DNA of 24,171 nt, from assembly GCA_000435515.1 (NCBI GenBank), contig FR884154.1:1-24171 (forward strand). The letters run 5' to 3'. The notes under the pieces were generated by a model, which ran no database searches, was not told where the DNA came from, and saw only the letters and a program-made list of their open reading frames with translations. The position numbers and the translations under genes were made by a program. This document shows, piece by piece, positions 1 through 6,814 of the stretch. The stretch comes from Firmicutes bacterium CAG:582 (lineage in GTDB: Bacteria; Bacillota_I; Bacilli_A; RF39; UBA660). Every line of letters starts with the position of its first letter. Position 1 is the first letter of the stretch.

Positions 1-3
1 TTA

Positions 4-122
4 TTTAACTTGCATTTACTTCTTAAAGTAACTTTCCGACTGATATTATGCTCTAGTACTTATTCAGCAAACTTAATTTCCTAATATACAAAATTCATTT
101 TAATTTCTTTGTAATAATCTAT
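4..122 (-). pseudogene. Decayed remnant of a third DUF1016 (YhcG-like) gene, 5' part
   Basis: Immediately after the comEC fragment stop, the minus strand reads AGAGGACAT and then codons for I-D-Y-Y-K-E-I-K. This matches M-N-Y-Y-N-E-I-K at the start of the two better preserved DUF1016 genes, at the same distance from the comEC stop, but ATG has become ATA (122-120). Further on, in another frame, codons at about 40-26 read V-G-K-L-L then a stop, matching the conserved VGKLL of the family. The spacing between the two matches is 82 nt instead of 105, so small deletions and stops have accumulated. The rest lies outside the window. The matches are short, hence moderate confidence. Confidence 0.5.
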
Positions 123-132
123 ATGTCCTCTT

Positions 133-684
133 TTATGGTGAATAAGTTTTAATTTTATAATTACTATTTATTTTTATAGCTATCGCTCCATTTAAATCAG
201 TTCTATATATTTTTGAATTACTTAAATTATTAAGCACTTTATCTTTTGGATGCCCATACCGGTTATTTTTTCCAACACTTATTATTGAGTATTTAAGATT
301 GATTTCATCAATAAATTCTTTACCACTGCTAGTATCTGATCCATGATGACCAAATTTAAGAAAGTCAACATTTGTTAACTTGTATTTTTCTAAAATTTCT
401 TTTTCAACATTTATGCTTGCGTCTCCCATATACAAAAACTTTATATTATGAATGTTGAGATAACCCACTATAGAATTGTCATTTTCATTATCATATATTT
501 TAGTGTTTAAAAATTTTATATTTATTTTTGAATTATATTCCTTAGTTATTTTACTTTTATATTCTTGCAACTTTTTTTCATAAGTATTTATTTCACCATT
601 GTTTAAAATGATTTTTTTTACTTTAAAATTTTCTAATAAATTTAAAGAATCTCCTAGATGATCAGCATCACCATGTGGTGATTG
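133..684 (-). pseudogene. comEC 3' fragment, copy 1 (metallo-beta-lactamase domain only)
   Basis: The frame encodes about 180 residues of the ComEC C-terminal metallo-beta-lactamase domain: HGDADH at the very start (His codon 675-673), then MGDAS, GHHGS and the NNRYGHP motif near the end. Homology begins at the first His; three codons further upstream is an in-frame TGA (687-685), and no start codon or ribosome binding site precedes the domain. It therefore lacks the OB-fold and membrane channel of ComEC. It is the most diverged of the three copies. It is followed by a decayed DUF1016 start and preceded by the DUF488-like cargo gene. An internal ATG at 570 would give 145 residues but would lose the HGDADH motif. 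Confidence 0.8.
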
Positions 685-712
685 TCAAAAAGTAAGTCGA
701 ATAACACTAAAG

Positions 713-743
713 AAAAAGAATTACCTTTATGATAATTCTTTTT
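713..743. other. AT-only hairpin after the DUF488-like gene
   Basis: A perfect 11-bp inverted repeat (713-723 and 733-743, 9-nt loop) sits between the DUF488-like gene and comEC fragment 1. The stem is almost all A/T, so it would be a weak terminator in either direction. Confidence 0.3.
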
Positions 744-762
744 ACCTTTATGATAATTCTTT
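721..762. repeat. 21-bp direct tandem duplication
   Basis: Positions 721-741 and 742-762 are identical. The second copy runs into the stop codon of the DUF488-like gene (761-763). It looks like a local slippage duplication at the cargo/comEC fragment junction; no function is evident. Confidence 0.8.
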
Positions 763-1237
763 AGTCCTTTTTAATTAGTTTTTTTATTCTTGGTTTGAGA
801 TCATAAATTTCTTCTTGGATAATCTCACCAGATTCATTAATTGATAATTCAGGAATTACAATACCCGTTTCAAGTTCAATCCAATCTGCTAATAATCTTC
901 TATGGCAAAAGTGTTCTTTAGTTATTTCTAATCCAGGCGACTCATGACAAAGCAATATTATTTTCTCTCCAAATTTTTGTTTTAAAGTATCCATTAATTC
1001 ATATGGATTTAAGTCTTTCAGCCTTAAATCATAAAATTCTTTTATATACCAATCAATTAATTCATCTTCTGATAAATTATCGGGATTTTGATCATAATAT
1101 TGCCATAAATATAATTTTGGAGACATTTTCTTATATGCATTACCATAAAAACCCCAGGCATTCCCACCATCACCAGTAATTGATACTAAATTGCCGACTT
1201 TAGCGTTTGCATAACAACTTGTTCCTTTAATGATCAT
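761..1237 (-). CDS. DUF488-like protein (cargo of module 2)
   Basis: A 158-residue protein. The N-terminus opens with a GTS motif followed by Y-A-N, and the C-terminal half has LLCHES followed by FCHRRLLADW. This is the Cys/His signature of the DUF488 family, whose biochemical role is not established. The ATG at 1237 is chosen because AGGTGG lies just upstream; a GTG at 1246 would add three residues and overlap that ribosome binding site. It lies between the frameshifted DUF1016 gene (stop at 1269) and comEC fragment 1, the same slot that the HIT-like gene fills in module 3. A TATAAT is found at 1268-1263. It looks intact. It is probably an accessory gene that travelled with the module. Confidence 0.7.
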   Translation of the reverse strand: MIIKGTSCYANAKVGNLVSITGDGGNAWGFYGNAYKKMSPKLYLWQYYDQNPDNLSEDELIDWYIKEFYDLRLKDLNPYELMDTLKQKFGEKIILLCHESPGLEITKEHFCHRRLLADWIELETGIVIPELSINESGEIIQEEIYDLKPRIKKLIKKD

Positions 1238-1260
1238 CAAAACCACCTACAAACTAATTC

Positions 1261-1290
1261 ATATTATATCACACGAATTCGTATTCTCTA
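1261..1290 (-). repeat. 30-bp exact repeat at the nuclease 3' end, copy in module 2
   Basis: Identical to 3227-3256. It covers the last seven codons (including the stop) of the DUF1016 gene plus about 8 nt of noncoding DNA, then identity stops abruptly before the cargo gene. The noncoding part supplies TATAAT (1268-1263), which may serve as a -10 box for the cargo; no good -35 is seen (TTAGAG at 17 nt). It may mark the boundary where cargo differs between modules. Confidence 0.7.
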
Positions 1291-2145
1291 ACAGCAATTC
1301 TATCATCTGAGCAGTATTCGATTACAAATTCATTTTCTCTCTTACATATTAATATTCCAATAGTAGAATTATTACTTATTTCTTTTACATTTTTATCTAT
1401 ATAATTCATATATTTTTGAACTTGCGCAATATATTCTACCTTAAACTCTGTTACTTTTAATTCAACTACTACATAACAATTGTATTTTATATTGAAGAGC
1501 AATAAATCAATATAGTGATTTCTGTCACCTATTTTGATTTTATATTCGCTACCAATAAAACTAAATGAATTCCCAATGTCTTTCATAAATGATTCAATAT
1601 CTTCTAATATTAGATGATGAAGTGTCTTTTCAATTATTATTTCTATATTATTTTTATTCCTAATTAAAATAGGATTTGGCACTAAATCTTTTACATTAAT
1701 TTTTTCACTATTCATAAGTTTGTTCTTTGTTTCAATTGGTAACCTTTCATATTCTCTATTCTTAATTATTTCTTCTAATTGTCTTTTTGAAAGATTCCTT
1801 TTTTCTATTTGTTCAGCATAATAATTTATCTCATTATTATCAGTTAAACTAAACAATTGTCTTATATTTGGTCCCCAGTGGGGACCATTTTTGTTTCTCA
1901 AAGAATTGATACAATTGTCTCATTCTTCTTAAAGTTCTCGGATTGTATTTCTTATCAACTTCAACCGTTAACTTATTAGAATAATTACCAATTATATCAT
2001 CACCATACTTACTTCCCGCTTCTAATAGTAATTTGCCTACCTCATAATGTGTTAAAAGAGTATGTCTTTCTTTTGAATAATCTTTTATTTTCGAATATAC
2101 TTCATCGTCAATTAATTTGTTTTTAATCTCATTATAATAATTCAT
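1269..2145 (-). pseudogene. Frameshifted DUF1016 / YhcG-family PD-(D/E)XK nuclease (module 2)
   Basis: Two overlapping frames make one gene. The N-terminal part (2145-1849) starts MNYYNEIK after AGGAG, continues through VGKLLLEAG and breaks after KWSPLGTK. The C-terminal part (about 1885-1269) resumes at RQLFSL and keeps the nuclease core: YIDLL, then VVELK, and the ending REYEFV shared with the intact gene. Compared with the intact homologue, the residues between KWSPLGTK and RQLF (normally a K-L-x-W-S-H-Y stretch) are missing, so a short out-of-frame deletion near 1870-1885 explains the shift. The protein is about 60% similar by eye to the module 3 gene, so the two nucleases are not recent copies of each other. 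A sequencing indel is a less likely cause, because several residues are lost. Confidence 0.82.
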
Positions 2146-2157
2146 ATTTGCTCCTTT

Positions 2158-2748
2158 CTATGGACTACAAGTTTCTATTTTTAATTTATTGTTTTTAATT
2201 TTTAATATAATAGTTCCGTTTTGATCCGTTCTATATATTTTTGAATCTTCTAAATTATCTAATACTTCTTTATTCGGATGACCATAACGATTGTTCTTCC
2301 CAACACTAATAACACTATATCTAGGATTAATTTCATTTATGAAGGTTTTGCTGCTACTTGTTTTAGAGCCATGATGTCCTACTTTTAATACATCAATATC
2401 TGGTAAGTTATACCTATTTAATATTTCTTTTTCAGTAGTACTCGAAGCATCTCCCATAAACATAAATTTATAACCATTAAGTTCTGTATAAATAACATTA
2501 GAATTATCATTTTCATTATCATATTCTCTTGTTTGTAAGAAATGTAATTTATTCTTATCTATATTTAATTCTTTGATGCATGAATAATGCTTTATTTTCT
2601 TTTTATCTAAAACTTTAATCAGTTCTTTTTCTAAATTATTAGATTCACAACAATTAAATATCACTTTTTCTACTTTAAAGTTATTTACTAAATTAACAGC
2701 TTCACCCATATGATCTGCATCTCCGTGTGCTGTTATTCGTTTATGCAT
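2158..2748 (-). pseudogene. comEC 3' fragment, copy 2 (metallo-beta-lactamase domain only)
   Basis: It encodes the C-terminal domain of ComEC from the His of HGDADH (codon 2727-2725) to the normal stop, with MGDASS, GHHGSK and NNRYGHP intact. Alignment with the full gene has a constant offset of 1972 bp and no indel. Upstream of that His, homology ends; an ATG at 2748 gives a 196-residue frame but has no visible ribosome binding site and no membrane part. It is followed, as in the intact locus, by the DUF1016 start 13 nt after the stop. Identity to the full gene is uneven: perfect over 2342-2500, clearly lower on both sides. A soluble domain translated from the 2748 ATG cannot be excluded. 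Confidence 0.8.
2342..2500. repeat. 159-bp exact repeat within comEC copies (copy 2)
   Basis: Base for base identical to 4314-4472. By eye, the flanking parts of the same two gene copies agree only about 80% on the 3' side and about 90% on the 5' side. Confidence 0.85.
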
Positions 2749-2776
2749 ATGTATTTTAACAAAAGAAAAAAATGAA

Positions 2777-3208
2777 TTACAAATTCCATTCCTTTTGCAT
2801 CATTTTAAAAATTTCTTCTTTTTCCTCTTTTGTAAAAATATCTTTTTGAGCTTTAAATTTACTTAATGACCATTTCCACATATTATATCCAAAATGCCTA
2901 TCTTTGTATCTCTTATTTAGTATAATTCTTTTTCCATCGTATCTAGGAATAAAGTGAAAATGAACATGTGGTTTTTCTTTATCTCTGTATGCGTTATTCA
3001 TTAAACAGGCAAAATTATACATGGTAGCATTAAATAGTTTTTTAGTTATTCTTTCTAACTCTTTTTCAATTAGTCCAAGTTCAATCCAATCTTCGTTAGT
3101 TAAATCGCTCAACTTTTCCTTACTACAAGATACAATACAATCTCCTGGAAATTCTTGACACCAATTAACAAAAATAACCTCCCAGTTATTACCTCTATAT
3201 AAATTCAT
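2777..3208 (-). CDS. HIT-family hydrolase-like protein (cargo of module 3)
   Basis: A 143-residue protein with the histidine-triad signature H-V-H-F-H followed by FIPRYDG near residue 80, preceded by a GDCIVSC strand and a helix-rich middle as in HIT nucleotide hydrolases of Ap4A/AMP-lysyl type. The N-terminal zinc Cys pair of some bacterial HIT proteins is absent. The ATG at 3208 is preferred over that at 3217, because the only ribosome-binding-like AGGT (about 3220) is too close to the upper ATG. It sits between the intact DUF1016 gene and comEC fragment 2, occupying the cargo slot. Substrate cannot be told from sequence. Family is fairly sure, role unknown. Confidence 0.72.
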   Translation of the reverse strand: MNLYRGNNWEVIFVNWCQEFPGDCIVSCSKEKLSDLTNEDWIELGLIEKELERITKKLFNATMYNFACLMNNAYRDKEKPHVHFHFIPRYDGKRIILNKRYKDRHFGYNMWKWSLSKFKAQKDIFTKEEKEEIFKMMQKEWNL

Positions 3209-3226
3209 TATTATCATTACCTATAA

Positions 3227-3256
3227 ATATTATATCACACGAATTCGTATTCTCTA
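3227..3256 (-). repeat. 30-bp exact repeat at the nuclease 3' end, copy in module 3
   Basis: Identical to 1261-1290. It spans the last codons and stop of the intact DUF1016 gene and about 8 noncoding bases, including TATAAT at 3234-3229. Beyond it the sequence becomes module-specific cargo. Confidence 0.7.
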
Positions 3257-4116
3257 GCAATAATCCTCTCATCAGAACAATATTTAATTATATATTCATT
3301 ATTTTGCTTACATACAATGATACCTACTGTAGCATTTTCTTCAATTGTTTTTAAATTCTTATCAATATAATTCATATAAGTCATAATTTGACCAGTATGT
3401 TCCTTCTTAATTTCAGTAACTTTTAGTTCTATCACTACATAGCACTTATATTTAATATTATATAAGAGTAAATCTATATAATTATATCTATCGCCTATTT
3501 TAATAGGATATTCACTTTTAATAAATGTAAATCCATTTCCTAGCTCATCTAAAAAATTTTCAATATCTTCTAATATTAATTTTTGTAATACTTTTTCTGA
3601 AAATATATCATACTTGCTATTCTTTTTAATAATAATTGGGTTTTTTACAAAGTCAACCATATTAGACTTATCTTGGTTTATTATTTTATTTTTAGTAGAT
3701 TCTGGCAATCTTTCATATTCATTAGATTTTATTCTTTTCCTTAACTGTCTGATTGATAAATTATTTAATTCAGTTTTTTTAACATAATATTGAAATTTAT
3801 TATCATCAAACCAGAGAATTTCACAATAATGACTCCAACTTAATTTGGCAGACAGTGTCTGCCACTTTTGAGAAACTTTATAGAATTGCCTCATATTTCT
3901 TAAATTTCTTTGACTATAACCTAAGCCTAACTCTTCAGTTAGTTTTAATGAATACTCTTTAATAATGCCTTCTCCATATTGGTTGCCTGCATCTAATAAT
4001 AATTTACCAACATTATAATAAGTATTTAGGTCACTCTTATTAATTGAATAATTTTTAACTTTTCTATTTATCTCATTATTTATTAATTCATTCTTTATCT
4101 CATTGTAATAGTTCAT
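3235..4116 (-). CDS. DUF1016 / YhcG-family PD-(D/E)XK nuclease, intact
   Basis: A 293-residue protein. The N-terminal DUF1016 helical domain (about 1-140) holds VGKLLLDAG and the LSWSHY motif. The C-terminal YhcG nuclease domain (about 155-293) holds a PD-(D/E)XK core: D205 in YIDLLL, E220 and K222 in IELK, and Q233 in the next helix. The family is known as predicted nucleases in accessory DNA; activity is mostly unproven. The ATG at 4116 follows AGGAAG; a longer frame to 4149 would overlap comEC and lacks a ribosome binding site. It starts 13 nt after the comEC stop, so it is probably cotranscribed with the competence genes. It is the only intact nuclease of the three modules and is the candidate enzyme for module insertion, which is inference. 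Confidence 0.85.
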   Translation of the reverse strand: MNYYNEIKNELINNEINRKVKNYSINKSDLNTYYNVGKLLLDAGNQYGEGIIKEYSLKLTEELGLGYSQRNLRNMRQFYKVSQKWQTLSAKLSWSHYCEILWFDDNKFQYYVKKTELNNLSIRQLRKRIKSNEYERLPESTKNKIINQDKSNMVDFVKNPIIIKKNSKYDIFSEKVLQKLILEDIENFLDELGNGFTFIKSEYPIKIGDRYNYIDLLLYNIKYKCYVVIELKVTEIKKEHTGQIMTYMNYIDKNLKTIEENATVGIIVCKQNNEYIIKYCSDERIIAREYEFV

Positions 4117-4129
4117 ATTTTCTTCCTTT

Positions 4130-6196
4130 CTATGGACTATATGTCTCAATTTTTAATTTGTTATTTTTGATTTTAAACATAATACTTCCATCTTGATCTG
4201 TTCTATATATCTTAGATTGTTCTAAGTTATTTAACACCTCTTTATTTGGATGGCCATACCTATTATTCTTGCCAACACTAATAACACTATATTTAGGATT
4301 AATTTCATTTATAAAGGTTTTGCTGCTACTTGTTTTAGAGCCATGATGTCCTACTTTTAATACATCAATATCTGGTAAGTTATACCTATTTAATATTTCT
4401 TTTTCAGTAGTACTCGAAGCATCTCCCATAAACATAAATTTATAACCATTAAGTTCTGTATAAATAACATTACTATTATCATTTTCATTATCATATTCTT
4501 TTGTTTGTAAGAAATATAATTTGTTATTATCAATATTTAATTCTTTAATACATGAATAATATTTTATTTTCTTTTTATCTAATACTTTAATCAGTTCTTT
4601 TTCTAAATCATTAAATTCACCGCAATTAAAGATTACTTTCTCTACTTTAAAGTTATTTACTAAATTAATAGCTTCTCCCATATGATCTGCATCTCCGTGC
4701 GTTAAAACTAAATAATTTATTTTTCTTACTCCGATACTTTTTAAAAAAGTTATTGTCGAATCAGTTATATGATATTCTTTTTTCTTTTTCCATTCATCTT
4801 CTTTAAAACTTATACTTCCACCAGTATCTATTAAAATTGCTTCATTTTTATATTTTATTAAACTAGAATCACCTTGAGATACATCAAGATAATAAATATA
4901 ATAACTGGGATCAATTATATAAAAATATTTGATAATTAAGATTAGACATAAAATAACAACAAGATATATTTTCTTATAAGTTTTTAAAAAAATATATAAA
5001 CATAAATAATAGATAATAATTGTAATAATATTCATTTTAGGAATAATGATGTTTAATACAAATAAATGTGAGGAAATTACCTCTATTAAATTACAAAATA
5101 TAAATAATAGATTATCAAGTATAGGAATGAAAAATGTTAATATACTAAGTGGATACAAAATATAACTTATGTAAGGAACAATAAATAAATTATTTATTAT
5201 AGAAAGGATGTTTATTTCAAAATTATTATTTATTGTTATTGGCAAACTTATCAAAAAAGCAATAATAGATATAGTTAAACATGTTTTAAAATAATTTCCT
5301 TTTATTAAATAGTTAAAATTGATTAGTGAAAAAGAAATGATTGATGAGTATTGAAAACCAATATCTATTATTAAATTCGGATATATTATTAAAAGTACAA
5401 TAATAGCTACTAAAAAGGTGTTTTTTATGTCTAAATCAAAGGAATATTTTCTATTTAAATAGTTTACAATAAAAAAAGATACACTTCTTAATACACTGGC
5501 TTGTAATCCGGTTAGAAAAACATATATTACTAGGAATGATATAACAATAAAATGTTTTAAATTGTCTTTAATTTTCTTTAATATAAAAAATAAAATACCT
5601 GTAATTAAACTTACATGCATTCCGGATATAGCAAAAATATGTGAAACTCCTAGCTCTTGATAATGGTTCTTTACGTCATCATCTAAGTATTTTTTATCTC
5701 CTAAAATAAAAGCACTTATATACCTTTTACTTTTATATTTATCAATTTGCTTAATTATTTTATTCTTTATAGTATAAATTATATTTGTTTTATAGTTGAT
5801 AACTTTATAGTTTTCAACACTCATGACTTTGTATATATTTTTTGATTTCAAGTATTTTTTATAATTAAATGTATTTGGTATAGTGTTTCTTTTAGGATTA
5901 TCAACATTACCTTCTACTCTTAAAACTATTCCTAAATTTAATTTTTTTAAGATGTTCAGTTCATTTTCGTCTTTAATATAATAGGTGCATTTCAAAGAAT
6001 ATTTGTTTTTCAATATAAAAGATAGTTTATTTCCGTCAATTGTATAATTTTCTAAAACACCTTCAAATGGGGTTTCTATATCAACATTTTTTAAATTAAT
6101 CCGAATTAAGGAAGAGATTATTGTAATAAGTAGCAAAATAAAAAAAATATATTTAGACTGTAATATATTTTTTAATTTTATCAAATAATGATTCAC
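4130..6196 (-). CDS. comEC: ComEC/Rec2 DNA uptake channel
   Basis: 688 residues, membrane channel that carries single-stranded DNA into the cell in natural transformation. N-terminal membrane helix and DUF4131/OB-like region (about 10-135), multi-helix Competence domain (about 155-420, with the ISGMHVSL stretch typical of the family), then a metallo-beta-lactamase domain (about 430-688) with DVSQGDSS, HGDADH starting at His500, MGDASS, GHHGSK and NNRYGHP. The GTG at 6196 overlaps comEA by 44 nt; a TTG at 6184 has a better spaced AGGTG and is an alternative. The reading frame is unbroken. Everything from His500 onward has partial duplicates downstream at 2158-2727 and 133-675, so the C-terminal third may have been replaced by incoming DNA. 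Confidence 0.93.
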   Translation of the reverse strand: MNHYLIKLKNILQSKYIFFILLLITIISSLIRINLKNVDIETPFEGVLENYTIDGNKLSFILKNKYSLKCTYYIKDENELNILKKLNLGIVLRVEGNVDNPKRNTIPNTFNYKKYLKSKNIYKVMSVENYKVINYKTNIIYTIKNKIIKQIDKYKSKRYISAFILGDKKYLDDDVKNHYQELGVSHIFAISGMHVSLITGILFFILKKIKDNLKHFIVISFLVIYVFLTGLQASVLRSVSFFIVNYLNRKYSFDLDIKNTFLVAIIVLLIIYPNLIIDIGFQYSSIISFSLINFNYLIKGNYFKTCLTISIIAFLISLPITINNNFEINILSIINNLFIVPYISYILYPLSILTFFIPILDNLLFIFCNLIEVISSHLFVLNIIIPKMNIITIIIYYLCLYIFLKTYKKIYLVVILCLILIIKYFYIIDPSYYIYYLDVSQGDSSLIKYKNEAILIDTGGSISFKEDEWKKKKEYHITDSTITFLKSIGVRKINYLVLTHGDADHMGEAINLVNNFKVEKVIFNCGEFNDLEKELIKVLDKKKIKYYSCIKELNIDNNKLYFLQTKEYDNENDNSNVIYTELNGYKFMFMGDASSTTEKEILNRYNLPDIDVLKVGHHGSKTSSSKTFINEINPKYSVISVGKNNRYGHPNKEVLNNLEQSKIYRTDQDGSIMFKIKNNKLKIETYSP
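4314..4472. repeat. 159-bp exact repeat within comEC copies (full gene)
   Basis: Identical to 2342-2500, inside the metallo-beta-lactamase domain coding region. The sharp rise in identity compared with the flanks suggests gene conversion between the copies or a recombination tract. Confidence 0.85.
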
Positions 6197-6773
6197 CTAT
6201 TCCACTGACATTCATAATATCTTCTATTTTGCTAAATGGTGTTTTGATTCTGTAAGCAATGATAGAGTCCGCTTTGCTTGCTCCGATACCAGAAACATTC
6301 ATAAGCTCTTCTTTTGAAGCAGTGTTGATATTAACTAAAACTGTGCTTGTTTCATTTTTTTCGGTAGTTATGCAGTTATCATAATTTATTATGTTTGTTG
6401 TACAAGTAGTATCAGTTTTAACATTTTCATTCATCTTAAGCATTTCATTTTTACTAAAAACATAAATAACCATTTCATCTTTTACTTTTTGACTTAAATT
6501 AATGTTTTTAGTGTAAGCATTCTTAGTAAAACCACCTGATAAATTTACTATATCCCACACAATAGAATCTGCTGATACCTGATAAACTCCAGGCTTCTTA
6601 ACCGATCCTTTTATGTCAACATAAACTTTACTTGTGACGTTTGTAACGTCCGTTTTGGTTATTTCTACATTTTCTGCAGATACCTCTTTATTATCTAACG
6701 ATAATACATAAGAAACAACTAAAGCTACAAGAATGATAATAGCGATAATAATATATTTCAATTTTGCTTTCAT
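6153..6773 (-). CDS. comEA: ComEA DNA receptor
   Basis: 206 residues, membrane-anchored double-stranded DNA receptor for transformation that hands DNA to ComEC. One N-terminal membrane helix (about 7-26), a SLBB domain (about 50-112, with KGSVKKPGVYQV), a variable linker, and a C-terminal double helix-hairpin-helix domain (about 146-205) with VNINTAS, VSGIGASKA and a second VSGIG. The start is set by GAGGAGG 5 nt before the ATG at 6773. Its 3' end overlaps comEC by 44 nt, so the two are translationally linked, and it follows the M16 peptidase gene by 41 nt with no terminator in between. Confidence 0.93.
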   Translation of the reverse strand: MKAKLKYIIIAIIILVALVVSYVLSLDNKEVSAENVEITKTDVTNVTSKVYVDIKGSVKKPGVYQVSADSIVWDIVNLSGGFTKNAYTKNINLSQKVKDEMVIYVFSKNEMLKMNENVKTDTTCTTNIINYDNCITTEKNETSTVLVNINTASKEELMNVSGIGASKADSIIAYRIKTPFSKIEDIMNVSGIGESLFDKIKKYITV

Positions 6774-6814
6774 ATTTCCCTCCTCATGAATATATATAGA
6801 GAAGGAAACTCAAA

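Larger units (their letters stand above)
1..4699 (-). mobile_element. Three tandem comEC-3'end / DUF1016 nuclease / cargo modules
   Basis: Read on the minus strand, the order is: module 3 (4699 to 2728) with comEC 3' end, intact DUF1016 gene and HIT-like cargo; module 2 (2727 to 676) with comEC 3' end, frameshifted DUF1016 gene and DUF488-like cargo; module 1 (675 to the window edge) with comEC 3' end and a decayed DUF1016 start. The comEC copies in modules 1 and 2 lose homology to the full gene at the same codon, the first His of HGDADH. The comEC stop to nuclease start spacing and the 3' end of the nuclease gene are also conserved. No transposase, integrase or terminal inverted repeat is seen. 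Serial insertion of a homing-type element is inferred from this geometry; tandem duplication with later cargo replacement is the alternative. Confidence 0.5.

Noticed and set aside
721..762. Possible start of a CRISPR-like or phage repeat array
   Set aside because: Only two adjacent copies of 21 bp with no spacer; best seen as local slippage.
1269..2145. Two separate small genes in the module 2 nuclease region
   Set aside because: Both halves align in order with the single intact nuclease at 3235-4116, with a short stretch missing between them, so this is one frameshifted gene.
2158..2748. Free-standing metallo-beta-lactamase enzyme gene
   Set aside because: No ribosome binding site or natural N-terminus; homology to comEC begins abruptly at the metal motif and it shares a 159-bp identical tract with comEC.
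1..4699. Insertion sequence or integrase-driven genomic island
   Set aside because: No transposase, recombinase, terminal inverted repeats or target-site duplication were found; only the PD-(D/E)XK gene could act on DNA.
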